64,000 nt of DNA from Nymphaea colorata (GCF_008831285.2 NC_045139.1:32957706-33021705), one strand, 5' to 3'. Shown: positions 38,101-51,122, counted from the first letter of the stretch. Translations and numbers: made by a program. The notes: generated by a model from the letters alone, not told the origin.

Positions 38101-39599
38101 ATCTTCAATGTCAATGGACTCAGTTTCTCTTTGAGATTCACACATGAATGAATCGGATCTGCCGTCTTCCAGTAAATCAGATTTGCTGTTGCGGTTTGAG
38201 GATAAGGCCTCTGAGCCAGATCTGCTGCTACGGCTAATGGAGAAATCCCCACTTTCACTGTCATCCAGTTGCAGTGAGAAATCAAAATTAACAGGTGAAG
38301 CACCAAAAGTTATGCCTGAGCTAGTGGATCTGCTCTCAGTACTCTGACTGAAGCCTGCATTCTCAACCACCTCCCCATCATTCGACTCCAGGTCTTGAGG
38401 GCAATTAGGATCGTCGGTTTTTGAATCCTCAAAAAGACTAGCCAGAGTCTTGCTTGCACTTGGCTTTGAAACTACGTCTGATCTGACTATTCCTGAGGAA
38501 CAGTGTCTTGAATCAGCAAGACAAACATTCACGAATCTCTCATGGAACTAGCTTTGGACAGTAATAAAAATCAGTATACCTGCTTTCTTCTTCGATTCAT
38601 TGGACAGAAACATGATCTTCCCGTTGTGAACGGCCATTACAGATGTATGAGAAGGTAACCTCTTGGCACAGTACTTCGCCATTGAAACGGACAATCTGAA
38701 AGACATAAGGGATCTTTGAAAGGGTATACTACAAATAATAACTTGATATCCAATATGGCATCAGCCCTTAATACTAACCCAAGGGAGGTTCTGCAGACTC
38801 CTAAGACTACAGAAATGGCTGCACATTCTTTTGCTTCCTGGACTAGGACATTCCGGATCGACTTGCCGCGGCATAGCCTACCAACAAGACTGACCTGGAG
38901 ATTTACAACGTGAAAATCAGTCATAAATGGCAAATAGCATCTTGATTGAACAATAAACTGTGAACTTTAATCTTTTGGCCAGTAATCACTAGTTCATCCG
39001 AGTCAGTCTGTCGGTAACATACAGGCATTGGACAAAGATTAGCAACGAATTAAGCATCAAACAGCTTCAAACATCTTTTGAAAATGGTCAGAGGTTACAA
39101 CTATTATACTGCTTGAATCCCCAAATTCGTTTTCACATGATAATCTACGTTAGAGAGAGGTTCTGAGGTCAGCTTAAAGAGAAGCACCATCCGCTGCATG
39201 CAAGTATGAAGGATTACCTTCCTCATAGTGCAGAAACTATCATACGAGGCAAGGAAACTGTCCAACGATTTAGTCAAGCAGAGGGTAGTCATCTTGTTCT
39301 TGGTAGACAAACCTGCAGAGGATCAGTAGCAAATTTTTCTTTCAACGTTCAAGCGAATAATAATTAAAAAAAAAAAAACCAAAAATCTAACACAAAACGA
39401 GACAGAAAGTTTGACCTGAATCCTTGAAAACATGAAGAACAATGATACTGTCTCCTGGTTCTGCCACCTTAAAGATGGCCCAGGACAGTAATTCATGGCC
39501 TTCGCCATCCAGCCTGATTCCGACCAGCAGATTCCTGCTGCTGCCTTTCATTTCTTGACCTCCTTGGCTAGCTGTGGTGCCGCAAATTGCCGCCACCAT
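35185..39599 (-). CDS. USP-domain receptor-like cytoplasmic kinase
   Basis: Probable cytoplasmic Ser/Thr kinase with an N-terminal universal-stress-protein-like (adenine nucleotide alpha hydrolase fold) domain; no signal peptide or membrane segment. Exons (minus strand): 39599-39416, 39312-39218, 38894-38779, 38695-38580, 38492-37746, 36858-36610, 36525-36365, 36215-36136, 36048-35901, 35655-35506, 35433-35185. They give 2295 nt, 764 residues. The USP-like part spans about 20-170 ([20 protein letters not shown] onward), and a Ser-rich acidic linker spans about 171-400. In the kinase domain the glycine loop is GKGGCSKV (424-431), the lysine K445 (LAVKILK), the catalytic loop HRDVKSSN (H539-D541), DFG 559-561 and APE 586-588. 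All the key residues are present, so an active kinase is expected. It belongs with plant RLCK-VI-type proteins such as At5g63940 (family memory). The substrate is unknown. Confidence 0.92.
36262..36308 (-). repeat. Exon-7 fragment duplicated inside intron 7
   Basis: GAAGATTTGACATCTCTGT and flanks occur here and again about 115 bases away at 36381-36420, inside the exon that encodes the [11 protein letters not shown] region. The intronic copy is not needed by any spliced model and looks like a partial duplication of coding sequence. Confidence 0.75.
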
Positions 39600-40072
39600 T
39601 TTCTCTGTTCGTGCAGCTTCTCAGGCAATAAATCCAGAAATCATCAGCTCCCATCCACCATTTCCCACCATTCCTTCTCTGGAAAAGAGTTGAGAGGAAG
39701 TCCACCTAACCAACCTAAGGAGCAAATTAACTCCTCACAAGCTTATCTCTTTCCTGATTTCCTCCCACTTTCACTCCACTGCTCTTCCGGGTTGTGGGAA
39801 ACGCTTCTATACACTCGTGCAACCACTTCAAAGACACAGATGCACATACAAGTCCTGCATCCTTCAAATTTCTCAACAACCGCAGACAAAAAGAAGAAAA
39901 CGAAAAAGAAAAGATACACCCCAAAGAACACTAAAGAACAAAAACCAACTTCCGCTTCTCAAACCCAGCTACAAAGAATCAGAAACCACCCTCAAAAGAC
40001 TTTTTTAAAGACCACCTGATCAAGTTGAATCAAAATCAAAACTACCCACATGCAATCCTCTCTTGATTTTCC

Positions 40073-40080
40073 TTTTTATA
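40073..40080 (-). promoter_or_regulatory. Candidate TATA box of the USP-kinase gene
   Basis: On the minus strand it reads TATAAAAA, about 475 bases before the ATG at 39599. The span between is rich in pyrimidines on the coding strand, fitting a long 5' UTR. Confidence 0.45.
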
Positions 40081-40710
40081 CCAAACACTAGAGCCCTTCC
40101 CTTTCCTCAGCCAATCAACCAACCGGCCAACAAACAACAGAGCTCCCTCAACTATTCCTGCGAGGTGCAACAACCACGGTTGAAGGCCCTCATCCTCTGA
40201 AATAATCTTCTCATCAGTTCTTCTCCACATTCAATTGCCCTGGGCTTCAAAATTAAATTGCCGCCGGGTCACCATCAATGTAGCGACTGCCAACTTTAAT
40301 TGCTCAACTTCTCCTCCTCCTCCAAGGAATTTGACGTGATGGTGGTGGTGAAAACTTCAAAAGGTTGCTGCCTCTTTCTTGTATTATAATATTATCATTG
40401 TTTAGTTATTACTGCTCTTGGATCACTACAAGAGGAAGGAGGGAGAGATCGAAAAAGAAAGATCACAGAATCTTAGGAAGAGGTGCATTCAATTTTTCAT
40501 GAGAACGACCAGGCGTGCAAGTCAGGGGATCCCACCAGTCACCATCTAATGGCTGCCAAAACCGAAGAGCTTTCCAATGGGTTAAAGTAAGACTTGGAAA
40601 AAAGAGGAAGACTCAGAAAAGCGTTTTATCTGTGTTAACCGAGTTTGACATCGCCGGAAGCCCATAGCTCCGGCGGAGTGATGCGACCGGCGGTTCACCG
40701 TCGGCGAGTG

Positions 40711-40718
40711 CCACGTGG
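40711..40718. promoter_or_regulatory. G-box / ABRE-type palindrome upstream of the kinase gene
   Basis: CCACGTGG, the perfect G-box palindrome recognised by plant bZIP and bHLH factors, sits in a GC-rich patch (40640-40770) about 1.1 kb upstream of the kinase ATG. A role in stress or light control is inference only. Confidence 0.35.
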
Positions 40719-42036
40719 TAAGCAACTCCTCTCTCTCATTGACTGTCGGTAGCACATGCGAGTCGGAGAGAGAGAGAGGGATTTGCCCATGCCCCAGCAA
40801 ACTGGTAACTTTGTACCTTTCTGAAACTTTGTACCTTTCTGAAACGAGGAGAAAATCTTTTCATGTCGTTTAACTTGATGGATTTTGGTTGTCTTACTAT
40901 TAAAAAGTTCTACAGATTGTTCTATTGCTTAATTAAAAAGCAAACCAAGTTGCAGAGAAAAATATATAATCTTCTACCTGGTATGGTCAAATTAAGTGGG
41001 TGACTTAGTGAATCACAGAGAGAGAGAGAGATGATTTTCTTTCCTTTCATTAGTTTTTGACCAACGGATCCATCTGCCAAAATAGAAGTCACAATTCTGA
41101 ATCCAACAAATTTAAGAAGATTTTAACTAAGAAATCTTCAATTAATTCATTCCTAGAATTCAAAGAAAATTTTAAACTTGTAAATTCTGACACGGTGGCA
41201 GATGTGACTATTTTGAGTTATGACGGATGGGACCCTTTCATATATTTTTGCAAAGTTTTCTATCATTAAAAAATTTGTAGAATCTTTTTTTGGTAATTAA
41301 ATTGGTTCGCATGTCATGTTGTCGGAAGTGTTTTCTGCAAGCAATATATTCCACAGTTGGAATTTATTTTAAAAGAATATTTCCAACGTTGTGATTTATT
41401 TAAGGTCCAAAACACTATTATTTTAGCCTTTGAAAGGACATGCTTTCTGAAAAAAGCAGGCCCTACCTTGTCGTAAGACTTCGCCTTGATACGAAATAAA
41501 CGTAATTTGAGTCCTTTCTCAAGTTTGGTCACTTTGTAAGCATTAATATTTCGAGTCATATAACTTTAATAATCATAATAATGTACATTTCTCATCATAG
41601 TCGCAAAGTTTTTGCTACCCAAAACTATCATAAACTTTATTTTAAAGATCTCTCTGTTCCTCTCTATTTTTGGTTATAGATAAGAGAAAAACCACCCTTC
41701 AAATAAGGGACTTTGGTAAGAAGAACATTATGTTATTAGAATACATGATTCAAGAACATCATTCCTTTATTCCAAGAAATATGGTATGGCTATACATAAT
41801 TCTTTCAAGTTTTAATAATTAAACATTGGATATAACTACATATTATTTCCTAAAACAATAACATGGTGTTCTGTATTGCACCACGAAGACGACTCAAATC
41901 TAAATGCTCTGTAGCAGGAGATTTTGAGTCTTGCATGTCTAACATTTCACAATCAAGACATCTTCCAAGTGAATCATGTTCCAAGAAAATATATGACATG
42001 GAATATTCTTCTTACTTCTCACCAAACACCCTCTTA

Positions 42037-42136
<100 letters not shown>

Positions 42137-42899
42137 GTCTTTGCCAAATCTTTACAAAGACCTGAATATGAGACAGCTTCATACTGAATCTTCACAGGAG
42201 AAACTGTGGAAAACTTGACCAATTTGTTTGCAATCCAAGGTTAGTTTAGCTTGTTGTTTTTGAGTGTAGGTAAGACATAAGAACATGTCAGGTGGGCTAG
42301 TAAGTGATAGGGATGTGAAAGATCCAAGATTTTTGACTCCATTTGACCTCATGATCCGGATCCAGATCGCAGATCCAGTTACAGTGTCAAGTCGGGCCCT
42401 ATGGTAATCGAACTCGGGTTTGGTCTAAAATTACATCTGATCCGTACCCACAAAGAAGTAAAACCCAACCGGATCCGATCCGATTTGGTTTGAAAATTAC
42501 ACCTGATCTGAACCCGACAAAGAAGTGGATCATATAAGATCGGTTTAGGGTTGCAACTCGTTCAGAATCAAATCCAACAAAAGGATCCTCAATTCAGATG
42601 CATCCGATTTGCAGCCCAAGAGTTGTTGATGATCCATCGCTGTCGAAATTGGCTGAATCGGAACGGTTTAGTGGTAGGCCGGTTCAAGGCTGTCGCATCT
42701 CATACTATTCATGCTTTAGTTTTTTTAAATATATTTGTAAAATTTATTTAATTGTTTGAATTATTTTTGGCGCCTTTCGTCTTACTCATAAAAAAATGTA
42801 ATTATAATTCGTAAGGTAATAATTTGGCTGAATCGGTAAGGGGACGGACACCGATTCGATTCAGTTTCCGATTCTAGTGAACGAATGATTGTTTGGCCT

Positions 42900-43250
42900 A
42901 CCAAGTACCATACGACAAGAGGATCCTGGAAATTTTATATGTGGACCATACTGTCCCTCAGTTGGAGTGGTTGGGACGTCACTGTCCTGTCGTCGGAATG
43001 GAATTCCACCGACACCGACACACCTGCGTGGGCCCCACCGGCAACATCCTGCCAATTGTTGGTTGACACGTGGCATGGTCAACGGTTCAAGCCCTAATGG
43101 TGGTCAAGGGCGTCAGCAGGGCGGACTGAACCGGTAGCCCGTGAGTTAGGGCAACTGGGTGGGCAGGTGGAGCCCATAAATATAGCGCAACTGGGTGGGC
43201 AGGTGGTGCATAAGAGGACATTTGAATTGAAGGGCGCTTGGGTCGTAAGA
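42900..43250. other. GC-rich promoter-like island without a gene
   Basis: It is much richer in GC than its surroundings. It contains ACACGTGGCA (a G-box, near 43064), a TATA-like CATAAATATAG near 43178, and a duplicated word, GCAACTGGGTGGGCAGGTGG (43153 and 43189). No coding exon follows. It could be a relic promoter or a transposon end. Confidence 0.3.
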
Positions 43251-44019
43251 TCGCTCAAGTCTTGAAGCAGCCTTCGAATGAACATCCATGCGGGGTTTAT
43301 GTAATTTTCAAAAACAAAATTAATAAAAACCAGAATTTAATTCACTTTTTTTTGTTATTTTAATTTTTTTTAAGGTACTCATTCTGATTATTAAGAAAAA
43401 AAACTTCAGAGTTTTCCCAAGGAGCTGTGAAACAAAATGCCAAACTTGGCGGCATTTTCCAAATGAGTGAAAGTGTGGTCCACGGTCTAGATCAGGAAAA
43501 ATTCTTTTTTGATCGTTCAAAGAAATTCCACATGAAATTCTTCATGGTGGTCTTCCCATGGATTTTTTAGCATGGTTTTGTTTCTTTTCGTGTATGATTT
43601 TCATCCTCAATTTCTTAATTTAATAAGAATAATGTTAGAAATAACATATATAATAAAAAAGTCGAAAATTTTTATTTAATGTTTTTGAAATGCAAAAGCT
43701 AGAAATAGAATTTCCCCGAAAGGCCGGAATTAGGTGTAGAATTCTAGGGTTTATTTCTTACGCAAGAAAACAAACTATATTCGAGTCGAGAGACTTTGTC
43801 CCTCACTTGGCAGTATCAAACTCCGAGGTTGGGAACCCAGCTTGCTTGAGTGTGACAACCCTAAAAGCCTTAGTAATAATATTGCTAAGGGAAAATCCAT
43901 CTTCCCTTAGTAATATTGAATATGGACTTGCATCAGATTGAATATGCTGTCCTTTGAGATTGTCCTTGACATTAAATTATTGGCCCATTGAGGTAATGGG
44001 CATTTTGCATTATTTTTAA

Positions 44020-44115
44020 TAAATGCTACCGACACAACCCTAGACCCGGGAGAGACAAGAGGAAAGAAAGGGTTTCAACAATTCACCAGGTTAGGGGTCT
44101 TAATTATCTCGCTCA
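44020..44115 (+). mobile_element. SINE 3'-region fragment
   Basis: ACACAACCCTAGACCCGGGAG, then a purine run, then a CTCGCTCACCCA end. The same order is found in the 3' parts of the copies at 25187, 52575 and 54255. Confidence 0.4.
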
Positions 44116-45034
44116 CCCATATTAAAAGGAAAATGTTGCCAAAAAAAATTACAAAAAATAAAAAGTGGGTATTTTTTTGTTCAGCCTTATTTTTAGTCAA
44201 TTGGTACTTGTTGACAAGGTTTTGGCTTGCTTTGGACTAGGTGTTGCGTATTAGTCGCAATAACATGTTGACACGAGACAACAACTATGAAATTTGAACC
44301 TCCCGCCTATTATATACGAGCAGGCTTCCTGCCCAATTGTGACATGCCCCAGGAGGCAACCGCTTCTTGTGTCGTTTTATTCAAGTCATTTGTCTCTTGC
44401 TTTTATCGAGTCATTTTAAAGGAAGGAAAAAAATAAATTTTTCAATTTTTTTCATAAAAAATAATTTGAAAACTTTAACTTGGGGTACATCTGAGGGCAG
44501 CAACACGTTAGGAATGAATATTTTTAATATAGGTATTTGATAATAAGAATAAAGTACTATTAACATGTGTGTTTAATTGTGGATTTGAAAATAACATTTA
44601 TAACCACTCAACATACTTTTTAGAACCACAACACAACATTACGAAAACACGTGAATTGAGGACACAATGTTCTTCGTATCAAACACGTTTTTAGAAGCTC
44701 GAGATTAGAATAATAAAGATGAATTGTGCAATGATTTGGATTTTTTTTAAAGGAAAAAAAAATCAAGAAAAACACCATACTCAACTTATCATGCTTATCT
44801 TGTCCTTGGATTACTTTTGATAAGTGGAAACTTTATCCGGTCTGCCGTGTACACAATTGGAAAGCTTGATCATGATAAAAACCTGGAGAAAAACTTTCCA
44901 GAGATGCCAAATTTGACTTCTCTTAAGATAATAAGGAATTCAACATTATGTCTCATTATCAAGTCTATAGGGAAGGAGAAAAATCAATCCTATCAATTAG
45001 GCATACCAACACGAATTTTTTAATTTTTGGCTTC

Positions 45035-45140
45035 GCCTCGAGTGACCTAGTGGCCGCGAGAGGCGTATAGTATCTGATTAGACTGGCGGGTGGTGAAAGT
45101 CAGGTCGTGAATTTGATTTTCATAAGCGTTACTCATCTAA
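45035..45140 (+). mobile_element. SINE-like tRNA-derived segment
   Basis: AGTGACCTAGTGGCCGCGAG resembles a pol III A box and GGTCGTGAATTTGATT a B box, with the usual spacing. The segment ends near GCGTTACTCATCT. No target duplication was found, so it is old or partial. Confidence 0.4.
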
Positions 45141-45510
45141 ACTTTAAAAAGCGGATATGTAACACTTTAATTGACTGGTGTATTTCTTAAAGCCACTCTG
45201 GACCTTGGGCATCGGAAAAAAGAAGGAAGAAGTTTTTGCCTCTTTGGGTATCTACCTCAAACAACATAATAAGAGATGTAAAGTTGATATGAGAGAGAGA
45301 GAGAGAGAGAGGATAAAATGAAAATGTATAACAAAATGTAGGAATAAGAAGTTCTCTAGATACAATACTCCAAAAACAAAATAGAAGAATGAAATATATA
45401 AGATAGCAACACAATAAAGCACAATAAGAAAAGTAAGAAGATAGTAGATAGACGGAGCGGCAGAGTCACCTACCAGCAAACGAAAGATGGTGCACGAGAG
45501 AGAGAGAACT

Positions 45511-45740
45511 AGAAAAAGATTAGTCTCGTGTTTGGAGGGATTTTTTTTTTCAGAATTCTTGATCATTCCCATATGATCAACATGTTTTTAGAACAACAAA
45601 GAAAGTAAAATGTATTTAGTAGTAACTATAAAATAATAGACTATTTGATGCTTGTTTCACCTAGATGTCATTATTTTTTGATAAAAGATGGTATGTTTCG
45701 ATGAATGAGATGATGGAACAAATAAAGGGGATGGTGTTTG

Positions 45741-45771
<31 letters not shown>

Positions 45772-46016
45772 CTGGAGAAAGATTAGTCCCGTGTTTGGAT
45801 GGAGTTTTTTTTTTTTGTTCAGAATTCTAGATCATTCCCATATGATCACCATGTTTTTAGTTCAACAAAGAAAGTAAAATGTATTTAGTAGTAAACTAGT
45901 AAACAATCGACAATTTGATGCTTGTTTCACGTAGATGTCATTATTTCTTGATAAAAAAATAGTATGTTTCGATGATTGAGATGATGAAACAAATAAAGGG
46001 GATGTTGTTTGATAAG
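45511..46016. repeat. 264-bp tandem duplication
   Basis: Two copies (45511-45744 and 45775-46016) share AGATTAGTC.CGTGTTTGGA, CAGAATTCT.GATCATTCCC, AAAGTAAAATGTATTTAGTAG and ATAAAGGGGATG.TGTTTGAT in the same order. Each is preceded by a (GA)n run, which probably mediated the duplication. Confidence 0.88.
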
Positions 46017-47365
46017 AAGAATGCTAAGTCGTTTCAAACACGGTGTTCTAAAGAATGCAATATTCATGTTATCTCTATCTAAAATACTAAGGAGACCAAA
46101 TCTCTTTTAGTTACACCAACAGAAAAAATTCAGCTCGAATCAACAAATTTGAGATGATGAAGGTTGCCTCATGTTATACACATCTTATTTTTTATTATTT
46201 TCATAAATTTATATTTTATTTTTACATATTTTGTTTATTTTTTGAAATAAATATAATTATGTTTTTCACCTATTCACGAGCATCGGCAGCCTTACTCATT
46301 TTCTACTTTTTCACAACACTTTTGAACTGTGGAAACTCCATTTAATTTAATCAAAAAATCTAAACCACTAAAATTTAATATTTTTAAATTATAATTGCAT
46401 GTGATTTCCAAGTACTGAAATTGCAAATCACCAAATAATTTGACAGTTTGGTTTTCTTTTTTTTTTTTTTCAAGATGGTTGTCTATTTATTTGAAACTAT
46501 TTTGAAATATTTTAAAGTTTTATTTTTAAAAACCTATATAATAATATTTTTTAGGTCGATAGATAACCGATTCCGCTGAAATCCAGTTCATCCGAATTCA
46601 ACGCACGAATTTAAGACCAGTAGTTGACGTACAATATTTAATAACCTGACATCCTTTTTTTAAAAAAAAAAATTTAAAGTGGAGCTTTCCATTCGGTTCA
46701 CAGTTCACACAAACAAATGTGTACGCTGTCGCATGCATTAATTAAGAAATTAATACCTGATGTGAGTAAAAGAGTCCGAAACGGAGTCGGTTTGGCCGAT
46801 TCATTTTGAATCGGTTGTATATCTACTAAAAATATTACAAGTTGAATTTCAAAATAAAAGTTCTTCAATTTTTAAAAAAAATGAAAATTTAACATTAATG
46901 CATCCTTTAATAATACATTTTAGAATGTGACAACGACCACAAAATTTTATACTTGAGACCCTAAATATTTTCCATTTTAACAGCTATATTATATCTCACG
47001 GAATTCATGCTAAGAGTTTTTATTTTTTGGCTACAACAAGTTAGGTGTCTTCTTGGAAATGATCAAATTTGCAACAGCAGTCGATGCAAAGCAATTAATT
47101 AGCATAAATGAAGGCATTTATTTTCTTATCCTGGTCAAAATTTTACCTGTTACGTTCCCTTCTTTTAGTTTAGTTAAATGAAAAAAAATTCAAGAACAAA
47201 CAACTTGGCACCAAAGTTTCAATTCAAAACCAACCCCTTCTGTCCTTGATGTTGAATGCTAAAATTTCTCCGGTCACCGGCAAACGGCAACCGGCATAAT
47301 AGTTGGTGATTGGAGTTTCAAAGCCATCAAAGTCACTATTTGCGTATGGGAGAGCATGTATCAGT

Positions 47366-47638
47366 CCCGAGAGTGATAGGTTTTGTCACCAAACATCAAA
47401 GCAGTCTTGAACCTTAAAGGCCGACAGTCTAACCTCTGAATCCGGGTAAGGCCAATTGAATTCAAATACAAAAAGTACATAGCGCAATTAAAAATTTTTA
47501 TTTCTTTCAATGTAAATTTTTTTTTTTTCATTGGCCGGGGTAGGGCCATGACCTAGGCGCCCCCCGTCCCTTCGCCCCTGCCCGAGAGTGATAGGTTTCG
47601 TCACCGAACATCAAAGCAGTCTTGAACCTTAAGGGCGA
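47366..47638. repeat. Pair of ~58-bp direct repeats around a GC-rich insert
   Basis: CCCGAGAGTGATAGGTTTYG through CAGTCTTGAACCTTAA occurs at 47366-47424 and 47581-47638. The block between carries GGCCGGGGTAGGGCCATGAC and CGCCCCTGC, a pattern also seen near 27025. It is too long for an ordinary target duplication. Confidence 0.6.
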
Positions 47639-48962
47639 TGAATCTGTTATGAAAGCAATAAAAAATCTTCTTAACAAGAAAAATCAATGAAACAAAAAAA
47701 TAACAGAGTGAGAGAAAGAGAGAGAGAAAGGATTCCAAGCAAGCAAAAAATTTCTTGCCCATGTATTGAGGACCTCTAAAATGTGAATTTATATGAAAAT
47801 TTTCAGATTTATGAAAATTAAGTACATTTTAATGTTTTTTTTTTGAACTTACAGAATTTTAAAAATGAAGAAGGATGTGACCCACTTGTCCAAATAAAGT
47901 AAATTGGTAGGTTCCTTGTTTCATGGTGGTTCAGAAAATTATCCACTACCATTCAAATTCATGAACGTCCATTTTCTAATAAGTTTGGTGAGTGGACGCT
48001 CTCTCAGTCTCACCAACTAACTCATGAACTCAACCATATATACACAATACATATATAAGAAAAGAGAGATAAAAGAAAGAAATTTTGTAATCTTTTACAA
48101 ATCTTCAATATAAAAGAAAAAAACAACAACAAGAAAATGACGAGACATTTCATGATCTAAATATTAGTTCACTAATTTTGATAATATAAATGTGTTATGG
48201 AGATGTCTGTTATTATAAAAAAACACACACACACACACACACATAGTTCACATTCAACAAGCTTTATTTTTTCAACTCTTCGACAACCGTTTATTGGAAT
48301 AAAAAATAATTAAATGCACGTTTTCGGCTAATTACAGCAAATGAATCTGCCGCCCTAAATTTAAAGTGAATAAAAAATATTTGCTGACATAGTTTTTTTG
48401 GGGGGACATAATTTGATGTCAAACCTATAACAATACATGGTGACGCAGTTTCGAGCGACCAAAAAAATTGATTGTCAAACCAAATCAACCAATATATATA
48501 TATATATATATATACACACCATTATTGTCACCTTATAGTTAAAATATCGGTTTTCATCCCAAAATAAGGACCTTAGGGCGACATGAATGCGGCAAGAGGC
48601 AAATGTTTGTTCGTCTACTTTTAAAATAATTGTTAAGTATTTTAAATTATTCGTAGCTTTATTTTTTTAAAAGGTCATGTATCGGTTAGCGTCGTCTCAG
48701 TTTGAGGCCGATCCTCTGCGTCTCGGCTGACGATACGGGGCGCTTAGGAAACATCCCCTAGGATTTAATTGAGGCAGGAGGAAGAGTGGGACCCACAGTT
48801 CGGGAGGCCCATATCGTCCCGTCCTTGAGCCCACCCCGTCAGAACCGTTTCAGTCAGTGGACCGAAAGAGCGGGTGGGTCCCACCACCTATGCAGCGGGT
48901 CAAGCCTCGAACCTAGAATTTAATTCATTCCTACCTCCTTAGACCTTATTCCTTACGGAGTA

Positions 48963-49440
48963 GGGTTGAACACGAGCTAAGTCGAGCTCGAGCTAGAGAA
49001 TAGCTCGACGGAAACAGCTCAAGCTCAACTTGGCAGTTACGTATTGAGCTTGAGCTCAACTCTAGTAAGGTTTGACAAACTCGTTTGAATAAAATTGGTA
49101 TTCATCATTACGCGTTGAGCTCGATCTCCATTAAGGCTTGATAAACTCGTTTGAATAGAATTGATATTCATCCTTACGTGTTGAGCTCGAGCTTGAACTC
49201 GACTCAATTAAGGGCCGACAAACTCGTAAACTCGATTGAACATATCTACTTGATTAAGGCTCGACACACTCGATTATGACTTAAGCTTGACTCGACAGTT
49301 GCATGTTGAGCTCGAACTCAAACTCGATTATTTGAACGAGTCAATTCATGGACTCGAGCTCGACTCGTTAAGCAAATGACTCAACTCAAACTCATTCACA
49401 AGCCAAGCTTTAACGAGTCTACCTCGACTCTTTGTTCAAC
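48963..49440. mobile_element. GAGCTCGAG-rich TIR-type element, copy 1
   Basis: It opens AGGGTTGAACACGAGCTAAG, is filled with degenerate GAGCTCGAACTCGAC words, and ends near CTTTGTTCAACGGAGTCC. The end is an imperfect inverted copy of the start. No coding capacity. Confidence 0.5.
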
Positions 49441-49971
49441 GGAGTCCCCCCTTTATTGTAACGAGTTGAGCCCCGAACTTATAATCCCTCATGTGCTGCC
49501 AAAGGAAAATATCAATGTATAAGTCGAACCATAGTGCCATAAGTTATTGAAACCCGACATGATACATAGAGGGGGGGCGATGGAAAGAGTGAGGACTTAG
49601 ACCTTTTTTATTGGGTTCATAACTTCATGTTACTCTCACCCAATAAATACCATAAGTTCTTGAACTTCAAAAATTCTGCCTGCCAAACATCACCAAACAC
49701 GATAAGAAAAACTTTGTGTTATTGGAACACAAATTTTGTTCGCCATTGATGAGGACTACAGGGCCATTTCTATTTTAAATAAAAATAAATAAATAAAAAG
49801 TAAATAAAGCATTTCTAAATCAGAAACATTGAACGATCATTATCTGCCAACATGATCATTTCATTTCAATAGCACTGCTTTGCAAGTCAGTAATCCATTC
49901 TGTTATTATTATTGTTAATTATATCTTCTAATTTACTTATATTTTAGTTTATTTCTGTTTCACTTATCTAA

Positions 49972-49993
49972 ATCTCTCTCTCTCTCTCTCTCT

Positions 49994-50037
<44 letters not shown>

Positions 50038-50038
50038 T
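49972..50038. repeat. (CT)n(AT)n microsatellite
   Basis: CT units pass directly into AT units, broken once by TGTA. Same order and orientation as at 42039 and 52327. Confidence 0.93.
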
Positions 50039-50591
50039 TCAATTAAACGTAGAATATAAGGAAGGAAAAAGAGATGTGACAGATGGGTAGTCCGAGTAAA
50101 ACAAAATGGGAAGACTTGTAAGCAATAATTTAGGTTTAATTTAATGGGGAGAGTCAGTGACTTGCCTGATCATCGACGCAATGCATATTTGTTGTTAAGC
50201 AAATGTTTTTTAGTGTTGGTGGGGAGTTGAACGCACTAACAGCTTTGAATACGACTCCATCGATTCTCCACTCCAATATAATTCTCCCATCCACTGCTCT
50301 TTCGGCCACCTTTTCTCCATTTTATTATCACACCAAGTTGGTCTTCCAGAGTTTCCAGATCCCCTTGGCCTTTGCTCTTCTCCATTAGTTTTCTCCCTTG
50401 AAAGAAAGAACAGACATTATCTCTTTACTTCTTAGCAGCAACGCTGTCAGTATAGACAAAAACAGGTGATAATAAAGTCCTTAAAGAAAAACTTACATTA
50501 GGTAAACCTAATCGAGTTTAGAGAGAGAGAGAGAGTGAATCTCATGGGCACATGCTTCAACATATGAAAATGTTTATAGCTCGTCTCAAAT

Positions 50592-51122
50592 GTAGGGATG
50601 TCAATGCATCGAATTCGAATTCGAATTCATATCTGCCTTTTGGATATTCGTGTACTTGGATTCAAATACAAATAAAAATTCAAACAGTCATAATCCAAAT
50701 CTGATTTTTACATTCATATCTGAATCCAAACTTTGAACCGAATCTGACTGATTTTTGAAATATAAGGGAATTGAATTTTATATAACAGAATTGAATATAT
50801 AGAATATTTATTTAAAACTAAGTCCGATCAAAATCTCAATCTCAATCCGATCCGATTTCTTAATCACATTTTTTTTTTAGTCTGTTTTTTACATTCATAT
50901 CTGAATCCAAACTTTGAATCGAATCTGACTAATTTTCGAAATATAAGGGCTTTCAATTTTATATAAGAGCATTGAATGTAGAGTATTTATTTAAAACTAA
51001 ATCCGATCCAAATCTCAATCTCAATAGGAATTCCATCCGATTTCTTAATCAAGCATTTTTTTTTATTTTTTCCAAATGATTTGAGAGGATATCTGACTAA
51101 AATCGGATATACTGACATCCTT
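50592..51122. mobile_element. TAGGGATGTCAATG-type TIR element
   Basis: The left end is TAGGGATGTCAATGCATCG. The right end, reversed, is TAAGGATGTCAGTATATCCG. The inside is degenerate GAATTCGAATTCGAAT/ATCCAAATC text plus a near-perfect internal duplication (CATATCTGAATCCAAACTTT at about 50717 and 50896). The 8 bases flanking each side (CTCAAATG and TCCCAATG) agree at only part of the positions, so a hAT-like target duplication is suggested but not shown. Confidence 0.55.

Noticed and set aside
39495..40019. 174-codon plus-strand frame antisense to the kinase 5' end
   Set aside because: It overlaps exon 1 and the 5' UTR of the kinase gene; its Ser/Lys-rich text is a composition effect.
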